A stretch of DNA of 64,000 nt. Origin: Bacillus infantis (GTDB lineage Bacteria > Bacillota > Bacilli > Bacillales > Cytobacillaceae). Each line of letters begins with the position of its first letter. Position 1 is the stretch's first letter. The stretch spans positions 714,839 to 778,838 of the forward strand of contig NZ_JAIVAP010000001.1 in NCBI RefSeq assembly GCF_020171945.1, in the 5' to 3' direction. Both the position numbers and the translations under genes were made by a program. The notes beneath the pieces are model-generated. The model saw nothing but the letters and a program-made list of their open reading frames with translations, did not search any database and was not told the DNA's origin. This document shows positions 34,519 to 43,891 of the stretch, piece after piece.

Positions 34519-35532
34519 CTATTCCCTCCCTGCTGCAACGAAGTCTTCGGCCTTAGGGGCCCTTGGGTCATTCAGCCAGCATTTGGCCTGATGACCATTT
34601 TCTTCTCCAAAAGCTGGAGGCATTTCCTGCAGGCAGATTTCCATTGCATATTTGCATCTCGGTGCAAAAGGACATCCCTTTGGAGGCGAAAATAAATCCG
34701 GAGGGGAGCCTTCAATCGGCACGAGCCTTTTCTTTTCAGGAGAGTCTGTGTCCGGAATCGATTCAAGAAGTCCCCAGGTGTATGGATGCTTCGGATTGTC
34801 GAAAATTTCAGCGACAGTCCCGCTCTCGATCATCATCCCGGCATACATGACGATTACGCGCTGGGCCGTTTCAGCGACCACTCCCAAATCATGCGTGATT
34901 AATATAATAGAAGTATTTGTTTTTTTCTGCAGATCCTTCATCAAATCCAGCACCTGCGCCTGAATCGTTACATCAAGTGCTGTGGTCGGCTCATCGGCAA
35001 TCAGAAGCTCCGGATTGCAGGCAAGTGCAATGGCTATCATGGCACGCTGCCTCATCCCCCCGCTGAATTCATGCGGATACTGGCTGTACCGCTCTTCAGG
35101 GTTTGGGATGCCGACGAGCTTGATCATCTCGACCGCCTTTTCCTTAGCTTCTGTTTTTCCCAGCTTTTGATGGATGAGAAGACCCTCTTCTATCTGCTTG
35201 CCTATTTTCATGGTCGGGTTAAGGGATGTCATCGGGTCCTGGAAGACCATGCTAATTTTAGATCCTTTGATTTTTTGCATTTCCCTTTTGGAGATTTTCA
35301 GCAGATCCTTATCCTGGAAAAGGACTTCTCCATTCTTTACTTTTCCGGGAGGAGTGGGGATCAGCCCCATGATCGTCTGGACAGTCACGCTCTTTCCGCT
35401 TCCGCTTTCTCCGACGATTGCCAGTACCTCGCCTTTATCAATATGAAAGGAAACGTCCCGGACTGCCTTTACCTCTCCTCCGTATGTCTTAAAATTCACT
35501 TCGAGGTTTTTTACTTCCAGTAAATGGCCCAT
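34519..35532 (-). CDS. dppD: Peptide ABC importer ATPase, DppD/OppD type
   Basis: This 337-residue ATPase has Walker [11 protein letters not shown], signature [23 protein letters not shown], and the C-terminal domain with [14 protein letters not shown], a cysteine pattern shared by Opp/Dpp ATPases. ATG 35532 follows AGGAGG. It lies between dppC and dppF. Confidence 0.95.
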   Translation of the reverse strand: MGHLLEVKNLEVNFKTYGGEVKAVRDVSFHIDKGEVLAIVGESGSGKSVTVQTIMGLIPTPPGKVKNGEVLFQDKDLLKISKREMQKIKGSKISMVFQDPMTSLNPTMKIGKQIEEGLLIHQKLGKTEAKEKAVEMIKLVGIPNPEERYSQYPHEFSGGMRQRAMIAIALACNPELLIADEPTTALDVTIQAQVLDLMKDLQKKTNTSIILITHDLGVVAETAQRVIVMYAGMMIESGTVAEIFDNPKHPYTWGLLESIPDTDSPEKKRLVPIEGSPPDLFSPPKGCPFAPRCKYAMEICLQEMPPAFGEENGHQAKCWLNDPRAPKAEDFVAAGRE

Positions 35533-35544
35533 CTGTCTTGCCTC

Positions 35545-36489
35545 CTATTTCCGTACTCTTGGATCCAGCGCGTCCTGCAGGCCGTCACCGAATGCATTGA
35601 ATGCAAACATCGTCAGGGATATCATCAGCCCCGGGAAAAACAGCCTCCACCATTGTCCGCTCAGGATGACGCCCAATGCATCGTTGGCCATCGTCCCCCA
35701 GCTTGCAAATGGAGCTTGTACACCCAATCCAAGGAAGCTGAGAAAAGATTCGGCAAAGATGGCCTGCGGGATTGTAAATGTCAGATTGACGATAATGATG
35801 CCCATCGTGTTCGGCAGCAGATGGCGCAAAATGATTTTTCCATGGGAGGTTCCCAATTTCTCGGCTGCCATGACATATTCCTGTGACTTCAGCTGAAGGA
35901 TCTGCCCCCTGATGATCCTGGCCATCCCTACCCAGCCTGTGACGGAAAGGGCTATGATAATGGTGGTGACACCCGGTTCCATGATGACCATCAGCAAAAT
36001 GACCACGAGCAGATAAGGGATGCCGTAAAGAATCTCAACAAGGCGCATGAGGAGGCTGTCCACCCGGTCCCCAAGTTTCCCTCTCCCGGCCATATAGCCG
36101 GAGATGCCGCCTACAGCGACCCCAAGGATCAGGTCGATGATCGCTGCGGCAAATCCGATGGTCAAGGACACCCTTGCTCCGTACCAGGTACGCGTCCACA
36201 TATCCCTTCCCAGGTCATCGGTACCGAACCAATGCTCTGAAGATGGGGCAAGATTCCCTTTAGTCAGGTCCTGGTCAGAAGGGCTGTACGGGACAAAGGA
36301 AGGCCCGAAAGCCGCAAGGAGTATGATCACCAACAGGAGACTGAAGCCCAGCAATGCCAACTTATTTCTTACAATATTCAGTGCCGTTTCCTTCCAGACA
36401 CTCAAGGACGGCCTCTGGATTTCATCCATGCTCTTTTTATCGGGCGATACAGGCCTGAACAGGAGCTCTTCTGATTGTTTCGGCTGCAT
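35545..36489 (-). CDS. dppC: Peptide ABC importer permease, DppC type
   Basis: This 314-residue permease has an N-terminal cytosolic stretch, a membrane helix near residues 43-65, and five further helices in the BPD_transp_1 domain. The coupling-loop motif is EKLGTSHGKIILRHLLPN. ATG 36489 follows GGAGGGGAAT. It starts two bases after dppB ends. Confidence 0.94.
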   Translation of the reverse strand: MQPKQSEELLFRPVSPDKKSMDEIQRPSLSVWKETALNIVRNKLALLGFSLLLVIILLAAFGPSFVPYSPSDQDLTKGNLAPSSEHWFGTDDLGRDMWTRTWYGARVSLTIGFAAAIIDLILGVAVGGISGYMAGRGKLGDRVDSLLMRLVEILYGIPYLLVVILLMVIMEPGVTTIIIALSVTGWVGMARIIRGQILQLKSQEYVMAAEKLGTSHGKIILRHLLPNTMGIIIVNLTFTIPQAIFAESFLSFLGLGVQAPFASWGTMANDALGVILSGQWWRLFFPGLMISLTMFAFNAFGDGLQDALDPRVRK

Positions 36490-36491
36490 GT

Positions 36492-37418
36492 TTATTCCCC
36501 TCCGCTCGATAGTTTTATTCGTGGGTCGATCAGCCTGTAGGAAATATCAATTAAAAACAGGGTGATGACAAGAATGGCGCTGAAGAAAATCGTTGTGCCC
36601 AAAATAACGGGATAATCCCTGTTGAAGATGCTGTCAACGAAATAGCGGCCGATTCCAGGTATGGCAAAGATTTTTTCAATAACAAAGGTACCGGTGATCA
36701 ATGCAACAAATAATGGGCCGATAAAGGATACGACCGGCATGATGGCATTCCGGATACCATGCTTAAGTACAAGCTGGAACGTTGAAAGACCCTTTGCATT
36801 GGCCGTCTTAATATAATTCTGGTTCATGACCTCCAGCATGCTTGAACGCATGAACCTGGCGATGACTGCAAGCGGGGTCGCAGCCAGGGCGAGTGAAGGA
36901 AGGATTGTATGCTGCCATGTTCCCCATGAAGCAACAGGCAGCAGCCTCCAATCCACCGCAAAATATTTAATCAGGAGCGGTGCCAGGATGAAGCTTGGGA
37001 CAGAAATGCCGATAATGGCAACCATCATGCTTGCATAATCGATGAAACGATTATGGTTCAGTGCAGCTATAATCCCGAGTGCAAGGCCGAATATTAAAGC
37101 TATCGTGATAGACTGGATCCCAAGCAGTGCAGAAGCCGGTGCGCCTTCAGCAATGATCGAGTTGACGCTCCTTGTTTCCGACTGGATGGACGGCCCAAGG
37201 TCACCTACCGCAAGATTTTTCATGAACAGCGCATATTGTACAGGCAGCGGTTCATCCAAATTGTATTTGGCCCTGATATTCTGGAGCACTTCCTCAGGCA
37301 GCACATCGCCGTCTGAAGCAAATGGATCCCCAGGTATGAATTTCATTATGACGAATGTCAGTGTAGCGATTACCCAAATGGTTAAGAGCATGATGAGGAA
37401 TCGTTTGACTATGTACAT
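36492..37418 (-). CDS. dppB: Peptide ABC importer permease, DppB type
   Basis: This 308-residue permease has six helices. The first is FLIMLLTIWVIATLTFVIMK, and KGLSTFQLVLKHGIRN is the coupling loop. ATG 37418 follows GGAGGTGAGCAA; a longer frame would overlap dppA and lacks a ribosome site. It pairs with DppC to form the channel. Confidence 0.94.
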   Translation of the reverse strand: MYIVKRFLIMLLTIWVIATLTFVIMKFIPGDPFASDGDVLPEEVLQNIRAKYNLDEPLPVQYALFMKNLAVGDLGPSIQSETRSVNSIIAEGAPASALLGIQSITIALIFGLALGIIAALNHNRFIDYASMMVAIIGISVPSFILAPLLIKYFAVDWRLLPVASWGTWQHTILPSLALAATPLAVIARFMRSSMLEVMNQNYIKTANAKGLSTFQLVLKHGIRNAIMPVVSFIGPLFVALITGTFVIEKIFAIPGIGRYFVDSIFNRDYPVILGTTIFFSAILVITLFLIDISYRLIDPRIKLSSGGE

Positions 37419-37468
37419 TTGCTCACCTCCGCAGCTTTGAAGAGCAATAGAACTGCTCCTCTTTCTTT

Positions 37469-38317
37469 TTAAGCGTTCACCTGGCCAAGAACTCCGTTTG
37501 TTGCTGTCATGGCAATGATGACGCAGCCCCACATATGCTTGTAGCCTGTTACCATATCATCGCATGTAAATTTGATTCTCTTTGGTCCGATCAGTTCGAC
37601 TGTCGGAAGGGTCGTTGTCATCTTAGCCTGCTGCGGCCCCTTCATTTCAATTTCAAATGTTACCGGCCCGTCCGTTTTGACAGCCTGCTGGTCCTTCGCC
37701 TTTTTTACGGCAGCCTCAGCCTTGGCCCTGATTTCTTCCCTTGCTTTTTCAGGGTGGATCAGTTCTGCAGCGAACCTGTCAACCGCCCTTTTCGTCACAG
37801 CACCCTCAACATGCGGGAGAGTTTCCTGGACTTCTTTTACATAAGCATCATCGCCTGAAACAAAGATTGCCGGGACGCCGAATGCTCCTGCCACCATTGT
37901 GTTCATTTCTGTTTCACCGACGATCTTTCCGTTGATTTTCATTTCGTTCACACAAATGCCTGCAAGTGTATGAGAAATGACAGTCAGATCAGAACCGCCT
38001 TCCCTTCCATGGTGGCCGACGAACATAATCCCGCTGAACGATTCATCCAGACCTTCCAGCTGGCACATTACCCGGTTGTTCCCTGAAACGAGGCGGGCAC
38101 GCGGATCCATTTCTTCAATGATGATATTAGACATATTGCCATGGCCGTCTGCAACGACCACTTCCTCTGCCCCTCCATTGAAAGCTCCTTCGATAGCTGC
38201 ATTCACATCTGCTGTCATCAGCTTCCTGAACCTCTGATATTCCGAATTTGTTTTTAACTGCTGGTTTGTCGCTACACCTGAAATGCCTTCCATGTCTGCC
38301 GAAATAAAGATTTTCAT
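37469..38317 (-). CDS. dppA: D-aminopeptidase DppA (M55 family)
   Basis: This 282-residue cytosolic zinc enzyme frees N-terminal D-residues from peptides; in B. subtilis it forms a decamer and heads the dpp operon. The zinc ligands are visible in SADMEGISG, ADGHGNM and GHHGREGG, and the catalytic area in GETEMNTMVAGAF. ATG 38317 follows TAGGAGG. It lies 50 bases before dppB. The pairing suits use of D-Ala-D-Ala from wall turnover. Confidence 0.95.
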   Translation of the reverse strand: MKIFISADMEGISGVATNQQLKTNSEYQRFRKLMTADVNAAIEGAFNGGAEEVVVADGHGNMSNIIIEEMDPRARLVSGNNRVMCQLEGLDESFSGIMFVGHHGREGGSDLTVISHTLAGICVNEMKINGKIVGETEMNTMVAGAFGVPAIFVSGDDAYVKEVQETLPHVEGAVTKRAVDRFAAELIHPEKAREEIRAKAEAAVKKAKDQQAVKTDGPVTFEIEMKGPQQAKMTTTLPTVELIGPKRIKFTCDDMVTGYKHMWGCVIIAMTATNGVLGQVNA

Positions 38318-38393
38318 TAAATATCCTCCTAAATGAATATCCATTCATTATTTTAATTTTTCAGTCTTTTCAGTCTGTGTTTTAGGTAAGTCA

Positions 38394-38416
38394 GCCTTCC
38401 CCTTAAAAAGGGAAGG
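38394..38416 (-). other. Hairpin without T-tract between the M42 gene and dppA
   Basis: CCTTCCC-TTTTTAA-GGGGAAGG on the minus strand, overlapping the stop codon of the M42 gene. No U-run follows, so a processing or stability element is as likely as a terminator. Confidence 0.45.
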
Positions 38417-39464
38417 TCTGATCTTCACTCAGATTCTTGATAAATGCTGTGACAAGGTCTTTGGTTGCAATCAGATCGCCGATATCGGCAACCTCAACAG
38501 GTGAATGTGCATAGCGGGATGGAATGGAAAGGACGCCGGTCGGAATCCCTTTATTGGCATAATTGACTGCTCCTCCATCTGTTCCGATGCCCGGAAATAC
38601 TTCAAGCTGGTACGGAATCTTGTTTTCTTCAGCCAGCCTTACCAGCAGGTCTTTCACCGTCTTATGTACAATCAGGCTGAAATCCATGACTTTAATGCCA
38701 GTTCCCCTTCCAAGTCCGAGGCTCCCATCCATTGTTTCCTCCGGCGTATCGCTGACTGCAGTTGTATCGACGGCAATAGCTGCGTCAGCCTGCAGATGCT
38801 CGGAAGCTGTCTTTGCCCCCCTTAGCCCGACTTCCTCCTGGACAGCAAAAAGGAAAATAAGCTCTCCGGCAAAGGAACCATCCTTGATCTCTTCCAGAGA
38901 TTCCAGCAATACTGCGCAGCCTGCCCTGTCATCCAGTGCCTTGGAGCGGACACGCTGCTTCTTTTCGGGCCCGAATACCTGGAATTCCGTTCCCCAGGTC
39001 ACCGGCGTGCCGATGCCGACTCCCATTTCGGCCGCTTCTTCAATCGATGAAGCACCGATATCAATATACATTTGCGTATGCTTCCGTACCTTTCCCGGGT
39101 CGTCAAATTTCGCATAATGTGCAGAAATCGTGCCGATCACACCGCTGACTTCCCCTTTGCTTCCCATCACCCGGACAGGCTGGGCCAGCATGATGCGGTC
39201 ATCATTTCCCCCAAGCTTCTCGAAACGGAGAAGGCCGTTTTGTTCAATTTTTTTGACGATGAAGCCGACTTCATCAATATGGGCTGTCAGCAGAATTGCC
39301 GGGCCCGGCTTAGCCCCTTTTTTCCTGGCAATCACATTGCCGATCGGATCAATGGTGACAGAATCTGTTTTATCCTCGAGGTATTCTTTTAAAAAATAGG
39401 ACACTGAATGCTCGTACCCGCATGGACCGGATAAGGACGTTAACTTTTTTAATATCTCCAGCAT
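38403..39464 (-). CDS. M42 family metallo-aminopeptidase
   Basis: This 353-residue cytosolic di-metal peptidase has its ligands in TAHIDEVGF, KALDDRAGC, VQEEVGLRG and AIAVDTTAVSD, with the domain order of M42/tetrahedral aminopeptidases (B. subtilis YsdC-like). It frees N-terminal residues from short peptides. It follows the Lrp-type regulator by 26 bases and precedes dppA, so it belongs to the peptide-use operon. Confidence 0.93.
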   Translation of the reverse strand: MLEILKKLTSLSGPCGYEHSVSYFLKEYLEDKTDSVTIDPIGNVIARKKGAKPGPAILLTAHIDEVGFIVKKIEQNGLLRFEKLGGNDDRIMLAQPVRVMGSKGEVSGVIGTISAHYAKFDDPGKVRKHTQMYIDIGASSIEEAAEMGVGIGTPVTWGTEFQVFGPEKKQRVRSKALDDRAGCAVLLESLEEIKDGSFAGELIFLFAVQEEVGLRGAKTASEHLQADAAIAVDTTAVSDTPEETMDGSLGLGRGTGIKVMDFSLIVHKTVKDLLVRLAEENKIPYQLEVFPGIGTDGGAVNYANKGIPTGVLSIPSRYAHSPVEVADIGDLIATKDLVTAFIKNLSEDQTFPF

Positions 39465-39490
39465 AATATCTCTCCTAATCTATTTGGCTT

Positions 39491-39937
39491 TTAAATGAAT
39501 TCAAAGGTATTTTTAAACACTTCAAGCTGGACAATGCTGTTTACTTCTGTGATATCCTCCAGGCCGTTCAGCCTTAGCAGCAGATCAGTGATCTCATCCT
39601 GGCTCGGCACCGCAATTTGGACAAGAAGCGAATATTGTCCGGAGGTCAGGGTAACATACCTGATTTCCCGGAAGGTTTTCAGTTCATCAATTACTTTATG
39701 TATGCTCTGCGGCCTGACTTTCAGCTGTATGATTGCGCCTGCCTTTAAGCCAAGGGCGATTGGGTTTACAACTCCGACCACTTCAAGGATATGATTGTCT
39801 ATCAGATTCTTGTAGCGCAGCCTGACTGTTTTTTCAGTCACATTCATCTTGCCGGCAATCTCCGTAAACGACATTCTTCCGTCTTTGGAGAGCAGCTTGA
39901 TAATACCCCTGTCCAGTTCATCAATTTCGTATTTCAT
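39491..39937 (-). CDS. Lrp/AsnC family transcriptional regulator
   Basis: This 148-residue regulator has an N-terminal winged helix (ELDRGIIKLLSKDGRMSFTEIA) and a C-terminal RAM domain that binds amino acids (SGQYSLLVQIA). ATG 39937 follows AAAGGAGG. It heads the leftward peptidase-dpp run, and diverges from the amidohydrolase gene. It likely senses an amino acid released from imported peptides and controls both promoters. Confidence 0.92.
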   Translation of the reverse strand: MKYEIDELDRGIIKLLSKDGRMSFTEIAGKMNVTEKTVRLRYKNLIDNHILEVVGVVNPIALGLKAGAIIQLKVRPQSIHKVIDELKTFREIRYVTLTSGQYSLLVQIAVPSQDEITDLLLRLNGLEDITEVNSIVQLEVFKNTFEFI

Positions 39938-39998
39938 AAATTACCTCCTTTCGGTATGAGTTTTAAATATAAGTAACAAAAACGGGAATGCTGATTCA

Positions 39999-40013
39999 AA
40001 ACAGGTACTGTTT
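39999..40013. promoter_or_regulatory. Palindrome AAACAG-GTA-CTGTTT, possible Lrp operator
   Basis: A perfect 6-3-6 inverted repeat in the divergent gap. It overlaps the first bases of the rightward -35 box at 40011, so a bound regulator would meet the amidohydrolase promoter. Confidence 0.5.
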
Positions 40014-40039
40014 ACAATATTTAAAAAATATTTTATTAT
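40011..40039 (+). promoter_or_regulatory. Promoter of the amidohydrolase gene
   Basis: TTTACA, 17 bases, TATTAT; about 80 bases before the start codon. Confidence 0.5.
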
Positions 40040-40120
40040 CGAAAAAAGGAATTAAGAGTAATTATAGAAAAAGAATTTTCAGAAATCAACATTTTTTATT
40101 AAAAAAGGAGCGAAAAAATC

Positions 40121-41251
40121 ATGTTAGCGATTACAAACGCGAAAATTTTCGATGGTACAGGGAAAAAATATGAGAATGCCAATCTTCTTATTCAGGATGG
40201 GAAAATTCGAAGAATAGGAGAAAATCTTGAAATCGGTGAAGAATATACAGTCATCGACGCAGCAGGCAAAATTGTCACGCCTGGTTTGATTGACGTACAT
40301 ACTCATCTGGGTGTGCATGAAGAGGGTGTAGGAAAAGAAGGACAGGATTTTAATGAAACAAGTGCAGCTGCCACTGCCCAGGTGAGGGCCATCGACGGAA
40401 TCAATCCGATGGAGAAAGGTTTTGAGGATGCAAGGCGCTTTGGGATAACGACTGTCCAGGTAATGCCTGGAAGCGCCAATGTCATCGGCGGAGAGATGAT
40501 TGTCCTGAAAACAGCCGGGCAGATCATTGATGATATGGTCATCAGGAACCCTTCCGGCCTGAAAGCGGCAACTGGAGAAAATCCGAAAAGATTCCATGGC
40601 GGGAAAGGCATCATGCCGACTACCCGGATGGGGGTGGCCGCGATTCTCCGCGAAAAATTCATTGAAGCACAAAGCTACATTGAAAACCGCAAAGCCGGAA
40701 AAGCAGACCGCAAGCTCGAACTTGAGAACATTGCTAAGGTGCTGAAAAAAGAAATCCCACTTCGCGTCCACGCGCACCGGGCCGATGACATTATTACGAT
40801 CTTAAGGCTTAAAAGGGAGTTCGGCTTTGACCTGACCATCGAGCATTGTACAGAAGGCCATCTGATTGCCCCATTCATTGCCAGGCATGAAGTCCGGGTT
40901 TCTGTCGGTCCGACTATGTCTTCCCGATCCAAAGTTGAGCTTGCAGACAAAGGCTGGCATACACTTCCTGCCCTTGCAAAAGAGGGGATAGCTTTTTCCC
41001 TTACTACTGACCACCCTGTCGTCGGAATCGAGCACCTGATGACCAGTGCGATTCTGGCTGTCAAAAACGGCCTGAGTGAAGAGCAGGCACTAGAAGCGAT
41101 TACGATAAATGCGGCAAGGCATCTCGGAGTCGAAGACCGTGTCGGATCGCTCGAACCTGGCAAGGACGCCGACTTTGTCATCTGGAGCGGGGATCCATTT
41201 GATTTGCGCTCCTCCGTGGAGGAAACTTATATCAATGGGGAAAGAGTCTGA
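40121..41251 (+). CDS. Amidohydrolase-superfamily metalloenzyme
   Basis: This 376-residue enzyme has the metal sites of the amidohydrolase barrel: HxH in DVHTHLGVH, His in RVHAHRAD and IEHCTEGH, and the late Asp in LTTDHPV. The C-terminal GSLEPGKDADFVIW closes the beta-sandwich. The fold matches imidazolonepropionase and prolidase-like members that cleave amide or cyclic bonds. GGAGCGAAAAAATC precedes ATG 40121. Standing divergent to the Lrp regulator, it may act on peptide-derived cyclic or N-acyl compounds; the substrate is unknown. Confidence 0.88.
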   Translation: MLAITNAKIFDGTGKKYENANLLIQDGKIRRIGENLEIGEEYTVIDAAGKIVTPGLIDVHTHLGVHEEGVGKEGQDFNETSAAATAQVRAIDGINPMEKGFEDARRFGITTVQVMPGSANVIGGEMIVLKTAGQIIDDMVIRNPSGLKAATGENPKRFHGGKGIMPTTRMGVAAILREKFIEAQSYIENRKAGKADRKLELENIAKVLKKEIPLRVHAHRADDIITILRLKREFGFDLTIEHCTEGHLIAPFIARHEVRVSVGPTMSSRSKVELADKGWHTLPALAKEGIAFSLTTDHPVVGIEHLMTSAILAVKNGLSEEQALEAITINAARHLGVEDRVGSLEPGKDADFVIWSGDPFDLRSSVEETYINGERV

Positions 41252-41593
41252 ACCAGGCGGTTAGTCTTCTTTGCCGGCAGTTTTGCTGTAAGATGATCAG
41301 CCGGCTGACTGTTCAGAAAGGATATCTTCCGATTCAGAAATCTCTCCGGGGAATTGGCGCGGCGTTATTAAAGGCCAACTCCCCTGCTATTTTAAGCCGA
41401 TGAATAGAAAACATCGGCTTTTTTAGCTGGTCTAAAACGTCTAACTCCAAACGAATCTGCCTCCAAGGGGATTCATCTGCCTCGTGGAAGAGCCTGCTGT
41501 TTCTATTGCCGGCAGACGCCCAAATAGCCGCCATACACAGCAATCAGCTGTTATGGCGGCTATCCTGGCTTCTGTAAAATGCCTTTTTAAACA
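41252..41593. other. Gap with three strong hairpins
   Basis: GGGGAATTGGC / GCCAACTCCCC (41346-41383) comes first, then a terminator, then ATAGCCGCCATA / TATGGCGGCTAT with inner ACAGC/GCTGT (41524-41562). I see no gene in this gap. Confidence 0.5.
41394..41425 (+). terminator. Terminator of the amidohydrolase gene
   Basis: AAGCCGATG-AATAGAAAA-CATCGGCTTTTTTA. Confidence 0.8.
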
Positions 41594-42853
41594 CTAGACG
41601 GCTACTGACTTTTTATTTGCTTTCTTTTCTCTGAGCCTTTTAATATCAAGGCGGATCAATAATGAAACGGCAAGCGCAACGGCGAAGAGTCCTGTGAAAA
41701 CATAGAGGCTCTGAGAATAGCTCCCTGTCGTTTCCCTTACCCATGAAGCAAACATCGGTCCGGCCAGGCCGGCAGCAGCCCATGCTGTTAAAATATATCC
41801 GTGGATGGCGCCAAGCTGTTTTGTCCCAAACAGATCCCCGATGTAAGCCGGTATGGAGGCAAAGCCTCCGCCATAGCATGTGTAGATGATGGCAAGGATG
41901 ATCTGAAACAGCAGCGGATTATCGACCATGGTGACAAGCGGAAAAGCAATGATCTGGATCAGAAAAAAGAGCGTATAGGTATTGGGCCTGCCGATATAGT
42001 CAGAGACCGATGCCCACCCGATCCTTCCGAATCCATTAAACGCGCCAAGCACACCGACAAGAGCAGCTGCCGCGGCGGCAGTAAGGCCGATGCTTTCCTG
42101 CGCGAGAGGAGATGCTGCAGAGATAATGGCTATGCCGCAGGTGACATTGATGAAAAGCATGATCCAAAGAAAGTAGAATCTTTTCGTTTTCACTGCCTCA
42201 TTGGCTGTGAGCTGCGATAAATCTTCCCTTCCCTTTCCTTTTCCATCCCCTTTTCCTTCAAAGCCTTTCGGCACCCAGCCTTCCTTGGGAGGTGCCAGAT
42301 AGAGAGAGGCAGCGATCATAATGATAAAGTAAGAGATTCCAAGGATATAGAAGGTACTCGCAATCCCCACAGAATTGATGAGGCTCTGCATGATCGGGCT
42401 GCTGATAAGGGCAGCAAATCCGAATCCCATGATGGCAAGCCCTGTCGCAAGTCCCCTGCGGTCAGGGAACCACTTTACAAGAGTTGAAACAGGAGCGATA
42501 TAGCCGACACCAAGCCCTATGCCTCCAAGCACTCCATAAAAGATGTATAATAGCATTAATGATTCCATCTGGATGGCAAGCCCTGATCCTGTTATTCCTG
42601 CTCCAAAAAAAACGGCAGCCAATATTCCCGCTTTGCGCGGCCCGTATTTTTCAACAAAATGGCCCAGGAATGCAGCTGAAAGGCCCAGGAATAAAATAGC
42701 CAGGCTGAACGTAAAGCTGACCTCTGTCAAGTCCCAGCCAAATTCGCTGACAATCGGCTTTGTGAACACACTCCAGGCATATACCGACCCAATCGATATA
42801 TGGATTCCCACTGCCGAGGCCGCAATCAGCCACCTGTTTTTGGTTTTTTCCAT
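41594..42853 (-). CDS. OFA-family MFS transporter (oxalate/formate/lactate type)
   Basis: This protein of about 419 residues has twelve membrane helices in two halves. The first helix carries GIHISIGSVYAWSVFTKP, a hallmark of the OFA group, and the loop after helix 2 FVEKYGPRKAG is the MFS A-loop. Members exchange oxalate and formate or carry monocarboxylates. The start is ATG 42853, or GTG one codon upstream, which is slightly better spaced from GGAGGG. It is divergent from fdhD, which would fit formate use, but this link is only suggestive. Confidence 0.9.
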   Translation of the reverse strand: MEKTKNRWLIAASAVGIHISIGSVYAWSVFTKPIVSEFGWDLTEVSFTFSLAILFLGLSAAFLGHFVEKYGPRKAGILAAVFFGAGITGSGLAIQMESLMLLYIFYGVLGGIGLGVGYIAPVSTLVKWFPDRRGLATGLAIMGFGFAALISSPIMQSLINSVGIASTFYILGISYFIIMIAASLYLAPPKEGWVPKGFEGKGDGKGKGREDLSQLTANEAVKTKRFYFLWIMLFINVTCGIAIISAASPLAQESIGLTAAAAAALVGVLGAFNGFGRIGWASVSDYIGRPNTYTLFFLIQIIAFPLVTMVDNPLLFQIILAIIYTCYGGGFASIPAYIGDLFGTKQLGAIHGYILTAWAAAGLAGPMFASWVRETTGSYSQSLYVFTGLFAVALAVSLLIRLDIKRLREKKANKKSVAV

Positions 42854-43033
42854 CACTCCATCTCCCTCCTTAAATTAGAAAACCCTTTCATGAATAAGCA
42901 TTGCTATATTCCCTTAAAAGCTTCCCGCCAAACAGAATAGTCAAAATATTTAGATGGATTTTTTAGAATGGGCAAGGCAGTGCCCTTTGTTTTGCACTGG
43001 ATAAACAGTATTGAATTGCCACGGTTTAAATTC

Positions 43034-43061
43034 TTGCTTTCTTTCTTATATATGCTAATAT
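43034..43061 (+). promoter_or_regulatory. Possible fdhD promoter
   Basis: TTGCTT, 16 bases, TAATAT, 32 bases before the start codon. Confidence 0.4.
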
Positions 43062-43092
43062 TTGTGGTAATTCAAGAGAACGGGTGAAAATG

Positions 43093-43878
43093 ATGAATAT
43101 AAGCAAAGAAAGAAAAATTGTTCAATTCCAGGATGGAAAGCTTACAGAGGGTGCAGACCTGATAGCAGAGGAATTCCCTCTCACCATCTTTATCAATGGA
43201 GAAGAATTCGCCACTATGGTTTGTTCCCCGGACGGACTGGAAGAGCTGGCGGTCGGATTCCTTGCTTCCGAAGGAGTCATTCGCAGCAGCTCAGAGCTGA
43301 CCAGCCTCCAGGTAGACAGCAGCAAGGGCTTCGCTTATGCCGAGGTTAGCAGGTACACTCCAGCCTTAAAGCCGGCCCATTCCAAAAGATTCATCGGCTC
43401 CTGCTGCGGAAAAAGCCGCCAGTTTTATCTCCTTAGTGATGTGAAGACGGCCAAAACCTCCACTTCAACCGCATCTTTGACAGCCCAGGAATGTCTGTCA
43501 GCGATGAAGCAGCTGCAGGAGGCGAGCGTTGACTTCCGGCAGACCGGCGGTGTCCACAATGCTGCTTTATTCCACGGTGACAGGATGATAATCAGCCGTA
43601 CAGATATTGGCAGGCATAATGCTTTAGATAAAATCCTGGGATACTGTATAATAAATAAGATACCTGTACGGGATAAAGCGATTGCGTTCAGCGGAAGGAT
43701 TTCTTCGGAAGTGCTTCTCAAGGCCGCCAAAATCGGGGTCGGCATCTTATTGTCCAAGTCCGCCCCAACCGGCCTTGCGATTGATCTTGCGGAAGATTTG
43801 AACATAACTGCCGCAGGGTTTATCAGGGGAAATTCCTTTAACGTATACTCCTGCCCGGAACGGATTACAGAAATTTAA
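43093..43878 (+). CDS. fdhD: Formate dehydrogenase accessory sulfurtransferase FdhD
   Basis: This 261-residue protein passes sulfur from a desulfurase to the molybdenum cofactor of formate dehydrogenase. The cysteine site is GSCCGKSR, and [22 protein letters not shown] and [10 protein letters not shown] are highly conserved. ATG 43093 is five bases from GGTGA; ATG 43090 is a poorer fit. It is followed 13 bases later by moaA, so cofactor synthesis and sulfuration are coupled. No formate dehydrogenase gene lies in this window. Confidence 0.95.
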   Translation: MNISKERKIVQFQDGKLTEGADLIAEEFPLTIFINGEEFATMVCSPDGLEELAVGFLASEGVIRSSSELTSLQVDSSKGFAYAEVSRYTPALKPAHSKRFIGSCCGKSRQFYLLSDVKTAKTSTSTASLTAQECLSAMKQLQEASVDFRQTGGVHNAALFHGDRMIISRTDIGRHNALDKILGYCIINKIPVRDKAIAFSGRISSEVLLKAAKIGVGILLSKSAPTGLAIDLAEDLNITAAGFIRGNSFNVYSCPERITEI

Positions 43879-43891
43879 AGGAGGCCATCCC

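Noticed and set aside
37419..37532. Longer N-terminus of DppB
   Set aside because: It overlaps dppA, is highly basic and non-membrane, and lacks a ribosome site, while ATG 37418 has an excellent one.
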